Shown here one piece after another: positions 17,725-26,547 of a DNA stretch of 64,000 bases; within the stretch, counting starts at the first letter, position 1, and every line of letters starts with the position of its first letter. Below the pieces are notes generated by a model. The model was not told the DNA's origin. It searched no databases and was given only the letters and a program-made list of their open reading frames with translations. The position numbers and the translations under genes were made by a program. The stretch covers positions 3,720,001 through 3,784,000 of the forward strand of contig JAWLBI010000001.1 of assembly GCA_041394985.1 (NCBI GenBank). The letters run 5' to 3'. The DNA comes from JAGLON01 sp041394985 (GTDB taxonomy: Bacteria > Zixibacteria > MSB-5A5 > GN15 > JAAZOE01).

Positions 17725-18708
17725 ATGTACCCTTTGCATATTAAATTAAACGATTATCTCTGTGAAATACTCGCGATTAGAGTACATATACAGAAATGGG
17801 AAGTAGCAGACTCATTGCCATATTATCTACAGGATGAATTTTCTTTTTTCTCATGCGAATTACTAAACATCAAATGTCTGCTTGCCTTTTCACGAGATGA
17901 TACAAAACAAACACCGGCACAAATAAAGAAGTATTTTCAAACACTTGGGAATTATTGGGCCGGAGAAATTGTCTATGTTCGAAACAAGATTACCGCATTT
18001 GAAAGAAAACGTCTCATAGAGCAAAAAGTATCCTTCATCGTTCCGCATAATCAAATGTATTTACCGATATTCGGCATCGAATTACGGGAGTACTTCCACC
18101 AAATTAAAAACAAACGATCAAAATTCAGACCATCAACACAGGCTATTATAGTCAGTTTCCTGCTGAGCAGAATTCAATTCGAATTCAGTATTCAGGAGAT
18201 TGCTGGGAAAACCGGGTATACTAAAATGGCCATTTCACGAGCCTTTGATGAATTGCAAGCATCTGGTTTGGCGGAAGTGGCTCAAAAAGGTCGTGAACGA
18301 GTAATTCGCTTTGGTGAGGATAAACGCGCTATCTGGAACCAATCTCTTGATTACACGCGCAATCCGATAAAAAAGAGAATACTAACTGATTCCGAAATAG
18401 ACCGCACTAATACTGTAATCTCGGGGATGAGCGCATTGTCGCATTATTCAATGATTGCCCCGAATCAATATGAAACAATTGCAATATCGGGAAAGGCCTG
18501 GAAATTAATAGAACAAGACTTTCGTATTACGATTGTACCTATCCCGGATGTCGCTCGCTATGAAATCGAAATCTGGCATTATGATCCAACGCTATTCGCA
18601 TCTCATGGCATCGTAGACCAGCTCTCCCTCTATCTCTGTTTAAGAAACAATGAGGATGAACGCGTACAGTTATCTCTCGATGAAATGATGAGACATATTG
18701 AATGGTAA
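17725..18708 (+). CDS. AbiEi-like antitoxin/transcriptional regulator with winged HTH
   Basis: 327 residues from ATG 17725, chosen over an upstream in-frame start because AAGGAGG lies 4 nt before it. The central region (about 135-195) is a winged helix-turn-helix (FSIQEIAGKTGYTKMAISRA, then the wing GLAEVAQKGRERVIRFG). The C-terminal part (GMSALSHYSMIAP, YETIAISGK) resembles AbiEi C-terminal domains. In AbiE systems this protein represses the operon and neutralises the toxin by acting on its expression or activity. Overlap of 7 nt with the nucleotidyltransferase gene, strongly AT-rich composition and its own promoter fit a mobile type IV-like toxin-antitoxin module. Confidence 0.65.
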   Translation: MYPLHIKLNDYLCEILAIRVHIQKWEVADSLPYYLQDEFSFFSCELLNIKCLLAFSRDDTKQTPAQIKKYFQTLGNYWAGEIVYVRNKITAFERKRLIEQKVSFIVPHNQMYLPIFGIELREYFHQIKNKRSKFRPSTQAIIVSFLLSRIQFEFSIQEIAGKTGYTKMAISRAFDELQASGLAEVAQKGRERVIRFGEDKRAIWNQSLDYTRNPIKKRILTDSEIDRTNTVISGMSALSHYSMIAPNQYETIAISGKAWKLIEQDFRITIVPIPDVARYEIEIWHYDPTLFASHGIVDQLSLYLCLRNNEDERVQLSLDEMMRHIEW

Positions 18709-19463
18709 GAGGATTGGACAAATTCAAAAGTTATTTTGCCAATTTCACCGGCCAGTATGCTCTGATTGGTGGAACGGCGTGCGCGATTGCCTTCGAAAGT
18801 ATCGGACAAGAATTTCGAGCAACCCAAGATTTGGATATTGTCCTGCATATCGAAGCCCGCACATCTGATTTTGATAGAACGTTGTGGCAATTTATAAACG
18901 ATGGAGATTATCAAACCAAGGAAAAAGGAAGCAATGATAGAAAGCTTTACCGATTTCGTAATCCGAAGATTACTGATTTCCCACTACAAATCGAGCTATT
19001 CTCAAAGGATATTGGAATTCTGCAGGCACCTGATACAATGCGTTTTACGCCTATTCCCACAGATGAAGAGTTATCCAGTCTGTCAGCGATCTTAATGGAT
19101 GATATATATTACGAGTTAGTAATAGAAAACTTCCATACTATTGATGAAATATCTGTTGTCAAATCCGAATATCTGATTCCTCTGAAAGTCAAGGCATGGA
19201 CCAATCTATCTGAGGAAAGACAATCCGGTAGGAATGTTCAATCAGAAAAAATCGAGAAACACCGAAAAGATATTTTCAGACTTTTTGTATTACTCGCACC
19301 TAATCAGCAAATACCATTGCCTACGCAGATACAGGATGATATGAAGGAAGGTCTGAGGCGCCTCGAAATTGAAAACAACATCGATCAATCGTGTAGATAC
19401 TTCGCACATCGTCCCATTGAAGAAGTATTGGAATCCCTAAGAACAATCTATGGTCTCCAATAA
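18702..19463 (+). CDS. AbiEii-like nucleotidyltransferase toxin
   Basis: 253 residues. The motif YALIGGTACAIAFE followed by RATQDLDIVL is the nucleotidyltransferase site (GG...DxD) of the AbiEii/MenT superfamily. A later LIPLKVKAWTNLSEER and HRKDIFRLFVLL match the family's helical C-terminal part with a conserved lysine and Asp. Relatives transfer nucleotides to tRNA 3' ends and block growth; that activity is known only for relatives. It starts inside the last codons of the regulator gene (7-nt overlap). Composition is AT-rich, unlike ahcY immediately downstream. Confidence 0.7.
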   Translation: MVRGLDKFKSYFANFTGQYALIGGTACAIAFESIGQEFRATQDLDIVLHIEARTSDFDRTLWQFINDGDYQTKEKGSNDRKLYRFRNPKITDFPLQIELFSKDIGILQAPDTMRFTPIPTDEELSSLSAILMDDIYYELVIENFHTIDEISVVKSEYLIPLKVKAWTNLSEERQSGRNVQSEKIEKHRKDIFRLFVLLAPNQQIPLPTQIQDDMKEGLRRLEIENNIDQSCRYFAHRPIEEVLESLRTIYGLQ

Positions 19464-19492
19464 AAAACCCCCTCCTTTTTCAAGGAGAGGGC
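19462..19492 (-). terminator. Rho-independent terminator after ahcY
   Basis: On the minus strand CCCTCTCCTTG, short loop, AAGGAGGGGG, then TTTTTTATT. It lies 26 nt beyond the ahcY stop. It overlaps the stop of the convergent toxin gene. Confidence 0.85.
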
Positions 19493-19517
19493 CATAAAAT
19501 CAATCTTTACAATAACA

Positions 19518-20795
19518 TCACGTTCCCATTTCCCACGAATCCAGATACTTCTTCTGTTCCGGAGTCAGGCGGTCGATCTTGATGCCCATTGAATCCAACT
19601 TCATCTTCGCGATCAGGTCATCGAGCTTCTCCGGCAGGACATGAACGTCCTTGGACAGCGGTGTCTTGAGACCAAGTAAATACTCCGCAGCCATCGCCTG
19701 ATTGGCGAATGACATATCCATCACCACCGCCGGATGCCCCTCGGCTGCCGCCAGGTTAATCAGGCGCCCCTCACCGAGAATATAAATCCGGTTCCGGTTC
19801 ATCAGCTTGTACTCTTCGACGAACGGCCGCACAGTCGTAACGCCGCGCGAGATTTCCTTCAGGCCGACAAGATCCAGCTCGACATTGAAATGGCCGGAGT
19901 TACACACGATCGCGCCGTCTTTCATCTTGACGAAATGTTCCGGACGAATCACATGAATGTCACCGGTGAGCGTCACGAAGACATCGCCCAGCGGCGCGGC
20001 TTTGGCCATCGGCATGACGCGGAAGCCGTCCATCGCGGCCTCGATCCCCTTAACATAATCGACTTCGGTCACGATAACGCTCGCGCCCATCCCGGACGCC
20101 CGCATGGCGAATCCGCGCCCGCACCAGCCATACCCGGCCACGACCACAGTCGAACCGGCAAACAGATGATTCGTCGCGCGAATAATGCCGTCAATCGTCG
20201 ACTGCCCCGTGCCATAGCGGTTGTCGAAGAAATGCTTCGTCTTGGAATCGTTCACCGCAATAATCGGATAGGCCAGCGCCTTGTCCTTGGCCATCGCCCG
20301 CAGGCGAATCACGCCGGTGGTCGTTTCCTCGGTACCGGCTATAATACTATCGAGCAGCTCTCGGCGCTGCGAGTGAAGTGTCGATACCAAATCGGCGCCA
20401 TCATCCATCGTCATTTGCGGCTTGAAATCCAGCGCCTGATTGATATGCTTGTAATACACCTTGTTGTTTTCACCGTTAATGGCGAACACGGAAATATCGA
20501 AATCCTTCACCAGCGACGCCGCGACATCATCCTGCGTCGACAGGGGATTCGATGCGCACAGCGCCACCGTCGCGCCGCCGGCCTTGAGCGTCCGCATCAG
20601 ATTCGCCGTTTCGGTCGTGACATGCAGACAGGCCGCCATGTTGAGTCCCTTAAACGGCTTTTCCTTTTTGAACCGCTCGCGGATCATCCGCAAAACAGGC
20701 ATATTCGCCTCGGCCCATTCGATTCGATTCTTCCCGCCCGGTGCGAGCTTAATGTCTTTTATATCATGTGGTACTAAACTTGCCATAACTCTCAT
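19518..20795 (-). CDS. ahcY: Adenosylhomocysteinase (SAH hydrolase)
   Basis: 425 residues. The NAD site is VVVAGYGWCGRGFA with its acidic partner VTEVD. Family signatures include SNPLSTQDDVAA, FDNRYGTGQSTIDGI, GHFNVELD and the C-terminal LTPEQKKYLDSW. It splits S-adenosylhomocysteine to adenosine and homocysteine and so regenerates the methyl cycle. It lies 34 nt downstream of metK on the same strand and ends at a strong terminator, so metK-ahcY form one methyl-cycle unit. A second in-frame ATG three codons in is possible. Confidence 0.95.
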   Translation of the reverse strand: MRVMASLVPHDIKDIKLAPGGKNRIEWAEANMPVLRMIRERFKKEKPFKGLNMAACLHVTTETANLMRTLKAGGATVALCASNPLSTQDDVAASLVKDFDISVFAINGENNKVYYKHINQALDFKPQMTMDDGADLVSTLHSQRRELLDSIIAGTEETTTGVIRLRAMAKDKALAYPIIAVNDSKTKHFFDNRYGTGQSTIDGIIRATNHLFAGSTVVVAGYGWCGRGFAMRASGMGASVIVTEVDYVKGIEAAMDGFRVMPMAKAAPLGDVFVTLTGDIHVIRPEHFVKMKDGAIVCNSGHFNVELDLVGLKEISRGVTTVRPFVEEYKLMNRNRIYILGEGRLINLAAAEGHPAVVMDMSFANQAMAAEYLLGLKTPLSKDVHVLPEKLDDLIAKMKLDSMGIKIDRLTPEQKKYLDSWEMGT

Positions 20796-20829
20796 CCATT
20801 TCTCGTTTCAATAATTTCGAATTCAGTTC

Positions 20830-21993
20830 TTATGCGTCCTTCGCCAGGTCGGCTGCCTTGTCGGTTCGCTCCCAGGTAAACTCCGGCAATTCGCGCCCGA
20901 AATGCCCATACGCCGCCGTCTTACAGTAAATCGGCCTGCGCAGGTTGAGCGATTCGATGATGCCCCGAGGCGTCAAATCGAAATGCTTGCGAACCAGGTC
21001 CTTGATTCGATCCTCTTCCACCTTGTTCGTTCGATCCGTCCAGATCATAATTGACACCGGCTCGGCCACGCCGATGGCATAGGCGAGCTGAATATTACAT
21101 TTTTCGGCCAGTCCCGATGCCACGATATTCTTGGCGATGTAGCGCGTCATATACGAAGCCGAACGGTCGACCTTCGTCGGATCCTTGCCCGAGAACGCGC
21201 CGCCGCCGTGCGATGCCATACCGCCGTACGTATCGACAATAATTTTGCGGCCGGTCATGCCGGTATCCGCCTGCGGCCCACCAATCATGAATTTGCCGGT
21301 CGGGTTGATATAATACTTGGTCTTATCATCCAGCATAGAGGCCGGCACGATCGGTTTGATGACGTTTTTGATAATCTCCTGGCGCGCATCATCGGACATA
21401 TTCTTGCCCGCCTTATCCAGCGCCTCTTCGGTATGCTGGGTCGATATAACGACGGCATCGACTCGAGCCGGTTCATTATCGATATATTGGACCGTCACCT
21501 GAGATTTCCCGTCCGGTCCAAGATATTTGAGTACATTCTCTTTGCGGACTTTGGCCAACTGCTGCGTCAACCGATGCGCCAGCATAATCGGCATCGGCAT
21601 CAATTCTTTGGTTTCCTTGCAGGCATACCCGGACATGAGTCCTTGGTCCCCCGCGCCGCCCGTATCGACACCCTGCGCGATATCACCGGACTGCTTGCCG
21701 ATGGCATTCAAAATGGCACAGCCTTTATACGAGAATCCATACTTGGCATCGGTATACCCGATGTCTCTGATCAATTCGCGAGACACATTTTGAATATCGA
21801 CATAGTGCTCGGTCGTAATTTCGCCGCCAACGATAAGCAAACCGACGGTGACGAACGCCTCGCAGGCGACACGCCCCATCGGATCATGAGCCAGAATATC
21901 GTCGAGAACGGCATCGGAAATCTGGTCACAAACCTTATCCGGATGCCCCTCGGTCACCGACTCGGACGTAAACAGGAAATTGCCGCTACTCAT
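20830..21993 (-). CDS. metK: S-adenosylmethionine synthase
   Basis: 387 residues, full length. Signatures: TSESVTEGHPDKVCDQISDA at the N terminus, GAGDQGLMSGYA (the P-loop-like hexapeptide region), GGGAFSGKDPTKVDRS for phosphate and metal binding. It makes SAM from methionine and ATP. GGAG lies 8 nt before the ATG. Only 42 nt separate it from the nucleotidyltransferase gene upstream, too short for a SAM riboswitch, and none is seen. Confidence 0.97.
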   Translation of the reverse strand: MSSGNFLFTSESVTEGHPDKVCDQISDAVLDDILAHDPMGRVACEAFVTVGLLIVGGEITTEHYVDIQNVSRELIRDIGYTDAKYGFSYKGCAILNAIGKQSGDIAQGVDTGGAGDQGLMSGYACKETKELMPMPIMLAHRLTQQLAKVRKENVLKYLGPDGKSQVTVQYIDNEPARVDAVVISTQHTEEALDKAGKNMSDDARQEIIKNVIKPIVPASMLDDKTKYYINPTGKFMIGGPQADTGMTGRKIIVDTYGGMASHGGGAFSGKDPTKVDRSASYMTRYIAKNIVASGLAEKCNIQLAYAIGVAEPVSIMIWTDRTNKVEEDRIKDLVRKHFDLTPRGIIESLNLRRPIYCKTAAYGHFGRELPEFTWERTDKAADLAKDA

Positions 21994-22035
21994 ATGTATT
22001 TCTCCATCATTCGCACATGTGTGTATTTCAATTTA

Positions 22036-23010
22036 TTAAAAATGGCCGACCTCGGAAGAATCGCCCACATTCAGCGTACCATAGTCGCCGGTCACCTGGG
22101 CCTTGTGCCCGATGAGTGAATCGGACAGAAGCGAATCGTTCACCTCGGCCCCGAACCCGACGATAGAATTTTTTATAATCGAGTTTTTCACCACGGCCTT
22201 ATCCGAAACCGACACATACGGCCCGATAATCGAGTTTTCTATGACCGCCGACGGTGCAATATAACTGGGCTCTACTATAATCGATCCCTCGATTTTTCTG
22301 CCCCCGGGATTCTTCTTCAACAGGTGCCGGTTGGTGGCAATGAGCGTCTCGCGCTTTCCGCAATCATACCAGCCGTCCACCGGATACGACGTAAATTTCA
22401 CTCCGCCTTCGATCATCAATTGCAGCGCATCGGTGAGCTGAAACTCGTTTTTTGTTCGTTTCCCAGATGATATCAACTGCTCCAGATGCTCCTTCAATAC
22501 CCCACTCTGCTGTATGAAATACAGCCCGATCAATGCCAGATCCGACTTCGGTTCGGCCGGTTTTTCCACCAATTCCGTCACGACAGCATCTTTCACTTCG
22601 GCAATCCCGAATCGCTGCGGGTCGGACACATGCATGAGACCAAGGACATTTTCTCCCGCCGTCGTAAACTTCCCGATATCGGCATCGACAATCGTGTCTC
22701 CCAGAATAATCAGAACGGGACAATCGGGAACGCCTTCGAGCCCCATATTCACGGCATACCCCAACCCCAATAAATCTTCCTGTTGTACGAATCGGGCGGG
22801 AATATCATAGTGCTCGTTTACATACTCCTGGACTTTTTCTCCCAAAAAGCCGGTGATGATAACGATTTCCTCGGGCCGAAGCGGCACGACCGAATCAAGT
22901 ATATGTCCCAGAATCGGTTTGCCGGCAACATGGAGCAACGATTTGGGGATAGTATGAGTATGCGGTCGCAAGCGGCTGCCTATCCCTGCAGCCGGAATGA
23001 TGACTCTCAT
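22036..23010 (-). CDS. NDP-sugar nucleotidyltransferase with left-handed beta-helix tail
   Basis: 324 residues. The N-terminal signature AAGIGSRLRPHTHTIPKSLL followed by VAGKPIL is that of sugar-1-phosphate nucleotidyltransferases, with VLIILGDTIVD carrying the metal-binding Asp. From about 235 onward, hexapeptide-type repeats (SYIAPSAVIENSIIGPYVSV, SIIKNSIVGFGAEV) form a left-handed beta-helix, as in GlmU/GMPP-like enzymes. The sugar cannot be told from sequence. It is first in a likely operon with metK and ahcY, with its own promoter at 23047-23074 and AGGAGC ribosome site. Confidence 0.85.
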   Translation of the reverse strand: MRVIIPAAGIGSRLRPHTHTIPKSLLHVAGKPILGHILDSVVPLRPEEIVIITGFLGEKVQEYVNEHYDIPARFVQQEDLLGLGYAVNMGLEGVPDCPVLIILGDTIVDADIGKFTTAGENVLGLMHVSDPQRFGIAEVKDAVVTELVEKPAEPKSDLALIGLYFIQQSGVLKEHLEQLISSGKRTKNEFQLTDALQLMIEGGVKFTSYPVDGWYDCGKRETLIATNRHLLKKNPGGRKIEGSIIVEPSYIAPSAVIENSIIGPYVSVSDKAVVKNSIIKNSIVGFGAEVNDSLLSDSLIGHKAQVTGDYGTLNVGDSSEVGHF

Positions 23011-23046
23011 GACGCTCCTATTTTCCTTGATTTCTATACTTTGTGG

Positions 23047-23074
23047 AATATACGAATCAGAGCCGCGTACGCAA
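23047..23074 (-). promoter_or_regulatory. Promoter of the nucleotidyltransferase-metK-ahcY unit
   Basis: Minus strand TTGCGT (23074-23069), 16-nt spacer, TATATT (23052-23047), about 37 nt before the ATG at 23010. Confidence 0.55.
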
Positions 23075-23109
23075 CCACTATTTTTACAATAGTTTACAGG
23101 GAATAAATG

Positions 23110-23751
23110 TCAGCGGAACAAATCGATAATCGAGCCGCCCCAGATGTCCATCAAAAATTGGACGCGCCCGATCAGAAGTGAAATTCGCGCCATGACGGTA
23201 TAGCCGAAATGGGCGCCGAAGGATATCATAATAAACCAGATGCCGACTTTGGCCGCACCGCCCAGGACGCCTTTGTGCTCTTTGGAGAAGTAAAAATATA
23301 TGAGTGTGGTAACGACGCCGACGATAATGATCAACGCTAGTAAAAATGTCCCGAATCCCTGCGCTGGATTCAATGATTTCATCGTCGACTGAATCTGCGG
23401 CAACACCTTTCCGTGCAGCTCGGATATTAAAAAGATACCGGCCGTGTTGCCCATGACAAAGGCCAGCGATATGCGGCTGATCCAGCTATAGTTTTTGAAG
23501 AATCTCGCGAACATCAATACGCCGAGTAATCCCGGAAAGACCAGCCACCATTTGTCGTCTCTGAGCATCGGGTCTATCATTTGCTGCAATATGGCGGCAT
23601 GCCAGGTGAGACCGATATAATAGCCGGCCGATAATCCGGCAAAAACATGTTCGGCGAATTTGTAGAACGGATTGTCCTTGTACAAAAACGAAAACAGAGC
23701 CAGTGTGAAGAAGGCGCCGATCCAGATCTGCAAGAATTCAACCATACTCAT
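23110..23751 (-). CDS. Conserved integral membrane protein, last gene of a four-gene unit
   Basis: 213 residues with about five to six membrane helices (FLQIWIGAFFTLALFSFLY, FAEHVFAGLSAGYYIGL, and others) and a conserved-looking WHAAILQQMIDP loop. No enzyme motif. GGAGG lies 9 nt before the ATG and the start overlaps the preceding gene's stop by 4 nt (ATGA). I do not recognise a named family. Together with the next three genes it looks like the membrane part of one complex. It ends 100 nt before the nucleotidyltransferase start region without a clear terminator. Confidence 0.75.
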   Translation of the reverse strand: MSMVEFLQIWIGAFFTLALFSFLYKDNPFYKFAEHVFAGLSAGYYIGLTWHAAILQQMIDPMLRDDKWWLVFPGLLGVLMFARFFKNYSWISRISLAFVMGNTAGIFLISELHGKVLPQIQSTMKSLNPAQGFGTFLLALIIIVGVVTTLIYFYFSKEHKGVLGGAAKVGIWFIMISFGAHFGYTVMARISLLIGRVQFLMDIWGGSIIDLFR

Positions 23752-24638
23752 GACTGGTCGCCTCCGCCGGAGTATTTCTTCCGCCGCTCAACGAAAAAGA
23801 TGACATTCCCCGCGATGACCGAGAAAATGATAAATAGATGCACCAGCGATTGCGCTCCCATCCCTTTCGTCGCCGTACCCTTTTTGTGGACCAGCTCCTC
23901 GTATTCCGCCGCGCCTTTCATGCCTCCCAGCATTCCCGTCATTTGTCCGGCACCGATATAGGCATAAAACTTCGGAGCCATCACCGAGGTCACGCCGCAG
24001 CCGATGTCGATATTGTATTGCGCGTTAACAATCGACATCCAGTTTTCGACGATGCCATTATCCGATACGACAAAAATGAAATCAAAATCTGAATACTTGT
24101 TGATATGCTTCATCAAGGGAATCTCGGACAGCGGAGTCCCTGTATTATCCGACGGGTAAATAATATCGATTGCCGATCCCATCCCCTTCAGGACGGCGAC
24201 ATAATTCGCCTTATATCCGAGATTGACATAGTCGACGCCATAGACCTTGTGAAACTCTTCTGCCAAATCGCGCGTTACATTTTCAGCGATGGACGGTCCC
24301 CCCAGCGGAACGGTCGTCATCGTAACAACTTTGCAGTTTTTTCTGAACAATTGACGCAGGGCCGACCGCGACATGGGCTCGGTTTCAGGCAGCGCCGAGG
24401 CATAATAATCGAACGTCAGCATCACCGTGGATGAATCGGGCAGATTTTCCACCGCATCATACAACTGTTGTGTCTCGGGAGACACCTCGATTGGGATTTC
24501 CCAAATAAAAATAAACGGGAAAATGACATATATCGCCACCGACAAATAAATAAACCGCCGGTCGCCCGTTTTGAACATCTTGTACAGGAGAAATATCCCG
24601 ATGATGATCAAAACGATATATGCAAGAGTCGTCACCAT
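23748..24638 (-). CDS. Membrane protein with large extracytoplasmic domain, unknown function
   Basis: 296 residues. Two N-terminal helices (about 4-19 and 27-45), a soluble region of about 190 residues, then one C-terminal helix (LVHLFIIFSVIAGNVIFFV) and a basic end. The soluble region contains alternating strands and helices that suggest a Rossmann-like fold (TVMLTFDYYASALPETEP, DFDFIFVVSDNG, AMGSAIDIIYP-like segments). The phrase FDYYASALPETEPM looks conserved in the way active or docking loops are, but this is impression only. Gap to the upstream gene is 9 nt; overlap with the downstream gene is 4 nt. Confidence 0.72.
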   Translation of the reverse strand: MVTTLAYIVLIIIGIFLLYKMFKTGDRRFIYLSVAIYVIFPFIFIWEIPIEVSPETQQLYDAVENLPDSSTVMLTFDYYASALPETEPMSRSALRQLFRKNCKVVTMTTVPLGGPSIAENVTRDLAEEFHKVYGVDYVNLGYKANYVAVLKGMGSAIDIIYPSDNTGTPLSEIPLMKHINKYSDFDFIFVVSDNGIVENWMSIVNAQYNIDIGCGVTSVMAPKFYAYIGAGQMTGMLGGMKGAAEYEELVHKKGTATKGMGAQSLVHLFIIFSVIAGNVIFFVERRKKYSGGGDQS

Positions 24639-24647
24639 ACGCTATTG

Positions 24648-25307
24648 CTATTTTCCCATATATGTTCGCTCGATACCGAGCAATATCCTCAGTGACATGG
24701 CAGCCGCTCCCAATGCCGCACCGATAATAATACCTCTCTGCACCGCCAAATTGGCGCCGCCCATGATATAGGTATTAATTAATCCCGGCAATGACGGGTG
24801 AATATTTTTCATTAACAGTTCACCCATCGGAATACGCCAGAGCATTACCAGAATTGCCGCGACCAGAAGCAGTGTCGCCTCGGCATTACGCGCCCGGAAA
24901 GCGCGAAATGCCGCCGATGCGATATAAAACGCCAGCATGGCAAACATCGTCGCCATCATCGGTGCATCGAGATTGATAAATAACCAGTCATACATGGAAC
25001 CGGGACCGTTCCCGAAATACGATGACCAGCTCGTCGGCAACATGGCGGGTATCGCCATTGCGAATATCGAAACCAGCGTTGCCAGTTTGTAGCCCCAGCC
25101 TTCCGATTTCCTCTGGACTGCTTTAAAATTAACGCGGAGAATGGATACGACACCCAGCAACAGGGTAAACCCGCCGACGATCGTCACCCAGCTCAGGACC
25201 TCCGGTTCTATTCGCCCCAGTATTCCCGCATCCTCTCGGAAACAAAAAGCAATGATCATAATGAATCCGGAAAGGAACGCTATTATGACAGGTACCGTCG
25301 TTCGCAT
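24648..25307 (-). CDS. Integral membrane protein, unknown function
   Basis: 219 residues with about six membrane helices: VIIAFLSGFIMIIAFCF, VLSWVTIVGGFTLLLGVVSI, LATLVSIFAMAIPAMLP, MMATMFAMLAFYIASAAF, ATLLLVAAILVMLW and a C-terminal AVQRGIIIGAALGAAAMSLR. No catalytic motif. It shares one base with the preceding gene and lies 9 nt before the next one. It always reads as part of the same four-gene transcription unit. Confidence 0.72.
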   Translation of the reverse strand: MRTTVPVIIAFLSGFIMIIAFCFREDAGILGRIEPEVLSWVTIVGGFTLLLGVVSILRVNFKAVQRKSEGWGYKLATLVSIFAMAIPAMLPTSWSSYFGNGPGSMYDWLFINLDAPMMATMFAMLAFYIASAAFRAFRARNAEATLLLVAAILVMLWRIPMGELLMKNIHPSLPGLINTYIMGGANLAVQRGIIIGAALGAAAMSLRILLGIERTYMGK

Positions 25308-26257
25308 CAGACACTCTTAAACAATTCCAAGAACCAGTCGGCTGAATCGAAACTGGCCAGCAAAACGCCAACCAAAATGAGAATCACCAACAATAACTTT
25401 ATCCAATCCTGACCTTTGAGCCCGCCAAGTAACAACGGCTCGCGCGACAGGTACGCCGAGGCCGCATAGAGCTCCTCACCCATCAATGTGTAATCACATG
25501 CGGCAATAAAGAACGGTAATTGTTCGGGCTGTGCAGTACCGGCAATCTGAATCGACCCGGCCGCATTACCCGTTTCGGCAAGAAGCAGCGACTCGGCGAA
25601 GAATGCGCCCATGAAGAGATTTGTTGCCGGCTTTTCGCGCATCATATATCCGTTTACCGTCGCAGTATAGGCAAATTGTTCTCCGGCTACATAGCACACC
25701 ATATCACGGCTGTATGCATCCGGCTTACCTTCCTCGATATAGGATTGTTGAATAACTTCCTGGGCAGCCGGCAACACCATCGGGTACCGTACCGGCACAT
25801 ACAAAGGCGTATCATAGCGCGCTGTAATACGCGCCACACGACCCAGAATAGAAATCCCGGCAATGGTCTGGATTTCATCGATCTCCTGTAATCCGGGAAT
25901 AAACAATACCGGTTTGCCCATTTCAGTGGCGCGGCCGACTGCTTCCTCGACTTCATCCAAGCCGTTAATCTTGCGAATGAAGAGCTGTTTTCCGGACCGT
26001 GCCCAGCGAGTATAAATCAAAATCACGATACAGAAGAGAACTATAAATACCAGGGCGTTGACACGATCGGACCGAAATGCGGGAGGTTTAGGTTCAGCAG
26101 CGGCAGCGTTCTCCGCACTGTCTTCTATGGCTGCTTGTGCTGCGATACTGTCTTGAACGATAGTCGTGTCGGAAACAACTTGTGTGGAATCGGCTATTGC
26201 CGAACCGGCGATAAGGATGATGCAAAAAGCGATAATTGTAATGATAGTTGTTCTCAT
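25307..26257 (-). CDS. Membrane protein resembling DUF6754
   Basis: 316 residues from the ATG at 26257, preferred because the protein then begins with a signal-type helix (TTIITIIAFCIILIAG) and a processed Asp/Ala-rich linker; the longer frame to 26326 has no better ribosome site. A second helix (ALVFIVLFCIVILIYTRW) precedes a soluble domain (FIPGLQEIDEIQTIAG, VPVRYPMVLPAAQEVI, MREKPATNLFMGAFFAESLL) and a final helix (IKLLLVILILVGVLL). From memory this matches DUF6754, whose function is unknown. It is the first gene of the four-gene unit; 170 nt separate it from the divergent TSP3 gene. Confidence 0.7.
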   Translation of the reverse strand: MRTTIITIIAFCIILIAGSAIADSTQVVSDTTIVQDSIAAQAAIEDSAENAAAAEPKPPAFRSDRVNALVFIVLFCIVILIYTRWARSGKQLFIRKINGLDEVEEAVGRATEMGKPVLFIPGLQEIDEIQTIAGISILGRVARITARYDTPLYVPVRYPMVLPAAQEVIQQSYIEEGKPDAYSRDMVCYVAGEQFAYTATVNGYMMREKPATNLFMGAFFAESLLLAETGNAAGSIQIAGTAQPEQLPFFIAACDYTLMGEELYAASAYLSREPLLLGGLKGQDWIKLLLVILILVGVLLASFDSADWFLELFKSV

Positions 26258-26405
26258 GACTAAAGCGCGATATTCTCCACAGTTGCCGGTTGCAGGTAAT
26301 AAGAGTAAAAGCCTCGCGATTGTCAACAGTTAACTTTATTCATCGAATCTTCTCTCTTGTTTCCTGTATTGCCTGCATCGCGATATCCTTGCAAAAAAAC
26401 AGCCA

Positions 26406-26434
26406 TTGACACGATATCCGCCGTATACTATGTT
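26406..26434 (+). promoter_or_regulatory. Promoter of the first TSP3/dockerin gene
   Basis: Perfect TTGACA (26406-26411), 17-nt spacer, TATGTT (26429-26434). The start codon at 26548 is about 105 nt beyond the expected +1, giving a long leader. Confidence 0.7.
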
Positions 26435-26547
26435 GATACGGTACGAGTCAATTTCTTATCTGAAATGAATACAACGTTGCGGCCGACGGCACCCGTGAAA
26501 TGATTTCTTTTTTCGGCCGAATGTCACGAAGCTTCGGAGGCGCCGCC

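Noticed and set aside
19734..20777. 347-codon open frame antisense to ahcY
   Set aside because: Opposite a certain gene, no recognisable protein features; openness reflects codon bias of ahcY.
21994..22035. SAM riboswitch in front of metK
   Set aside because: Only 42 nt separate metK from the upstream gene, too short for any known SAM riboswitch.
21208..22119. Long open frame antisense to metK (plus strand)
   Set aside because: It lies wholly opposite a certain metK gene; its protein has Arg/His-rich, antisense-type composition and no ribosome site.
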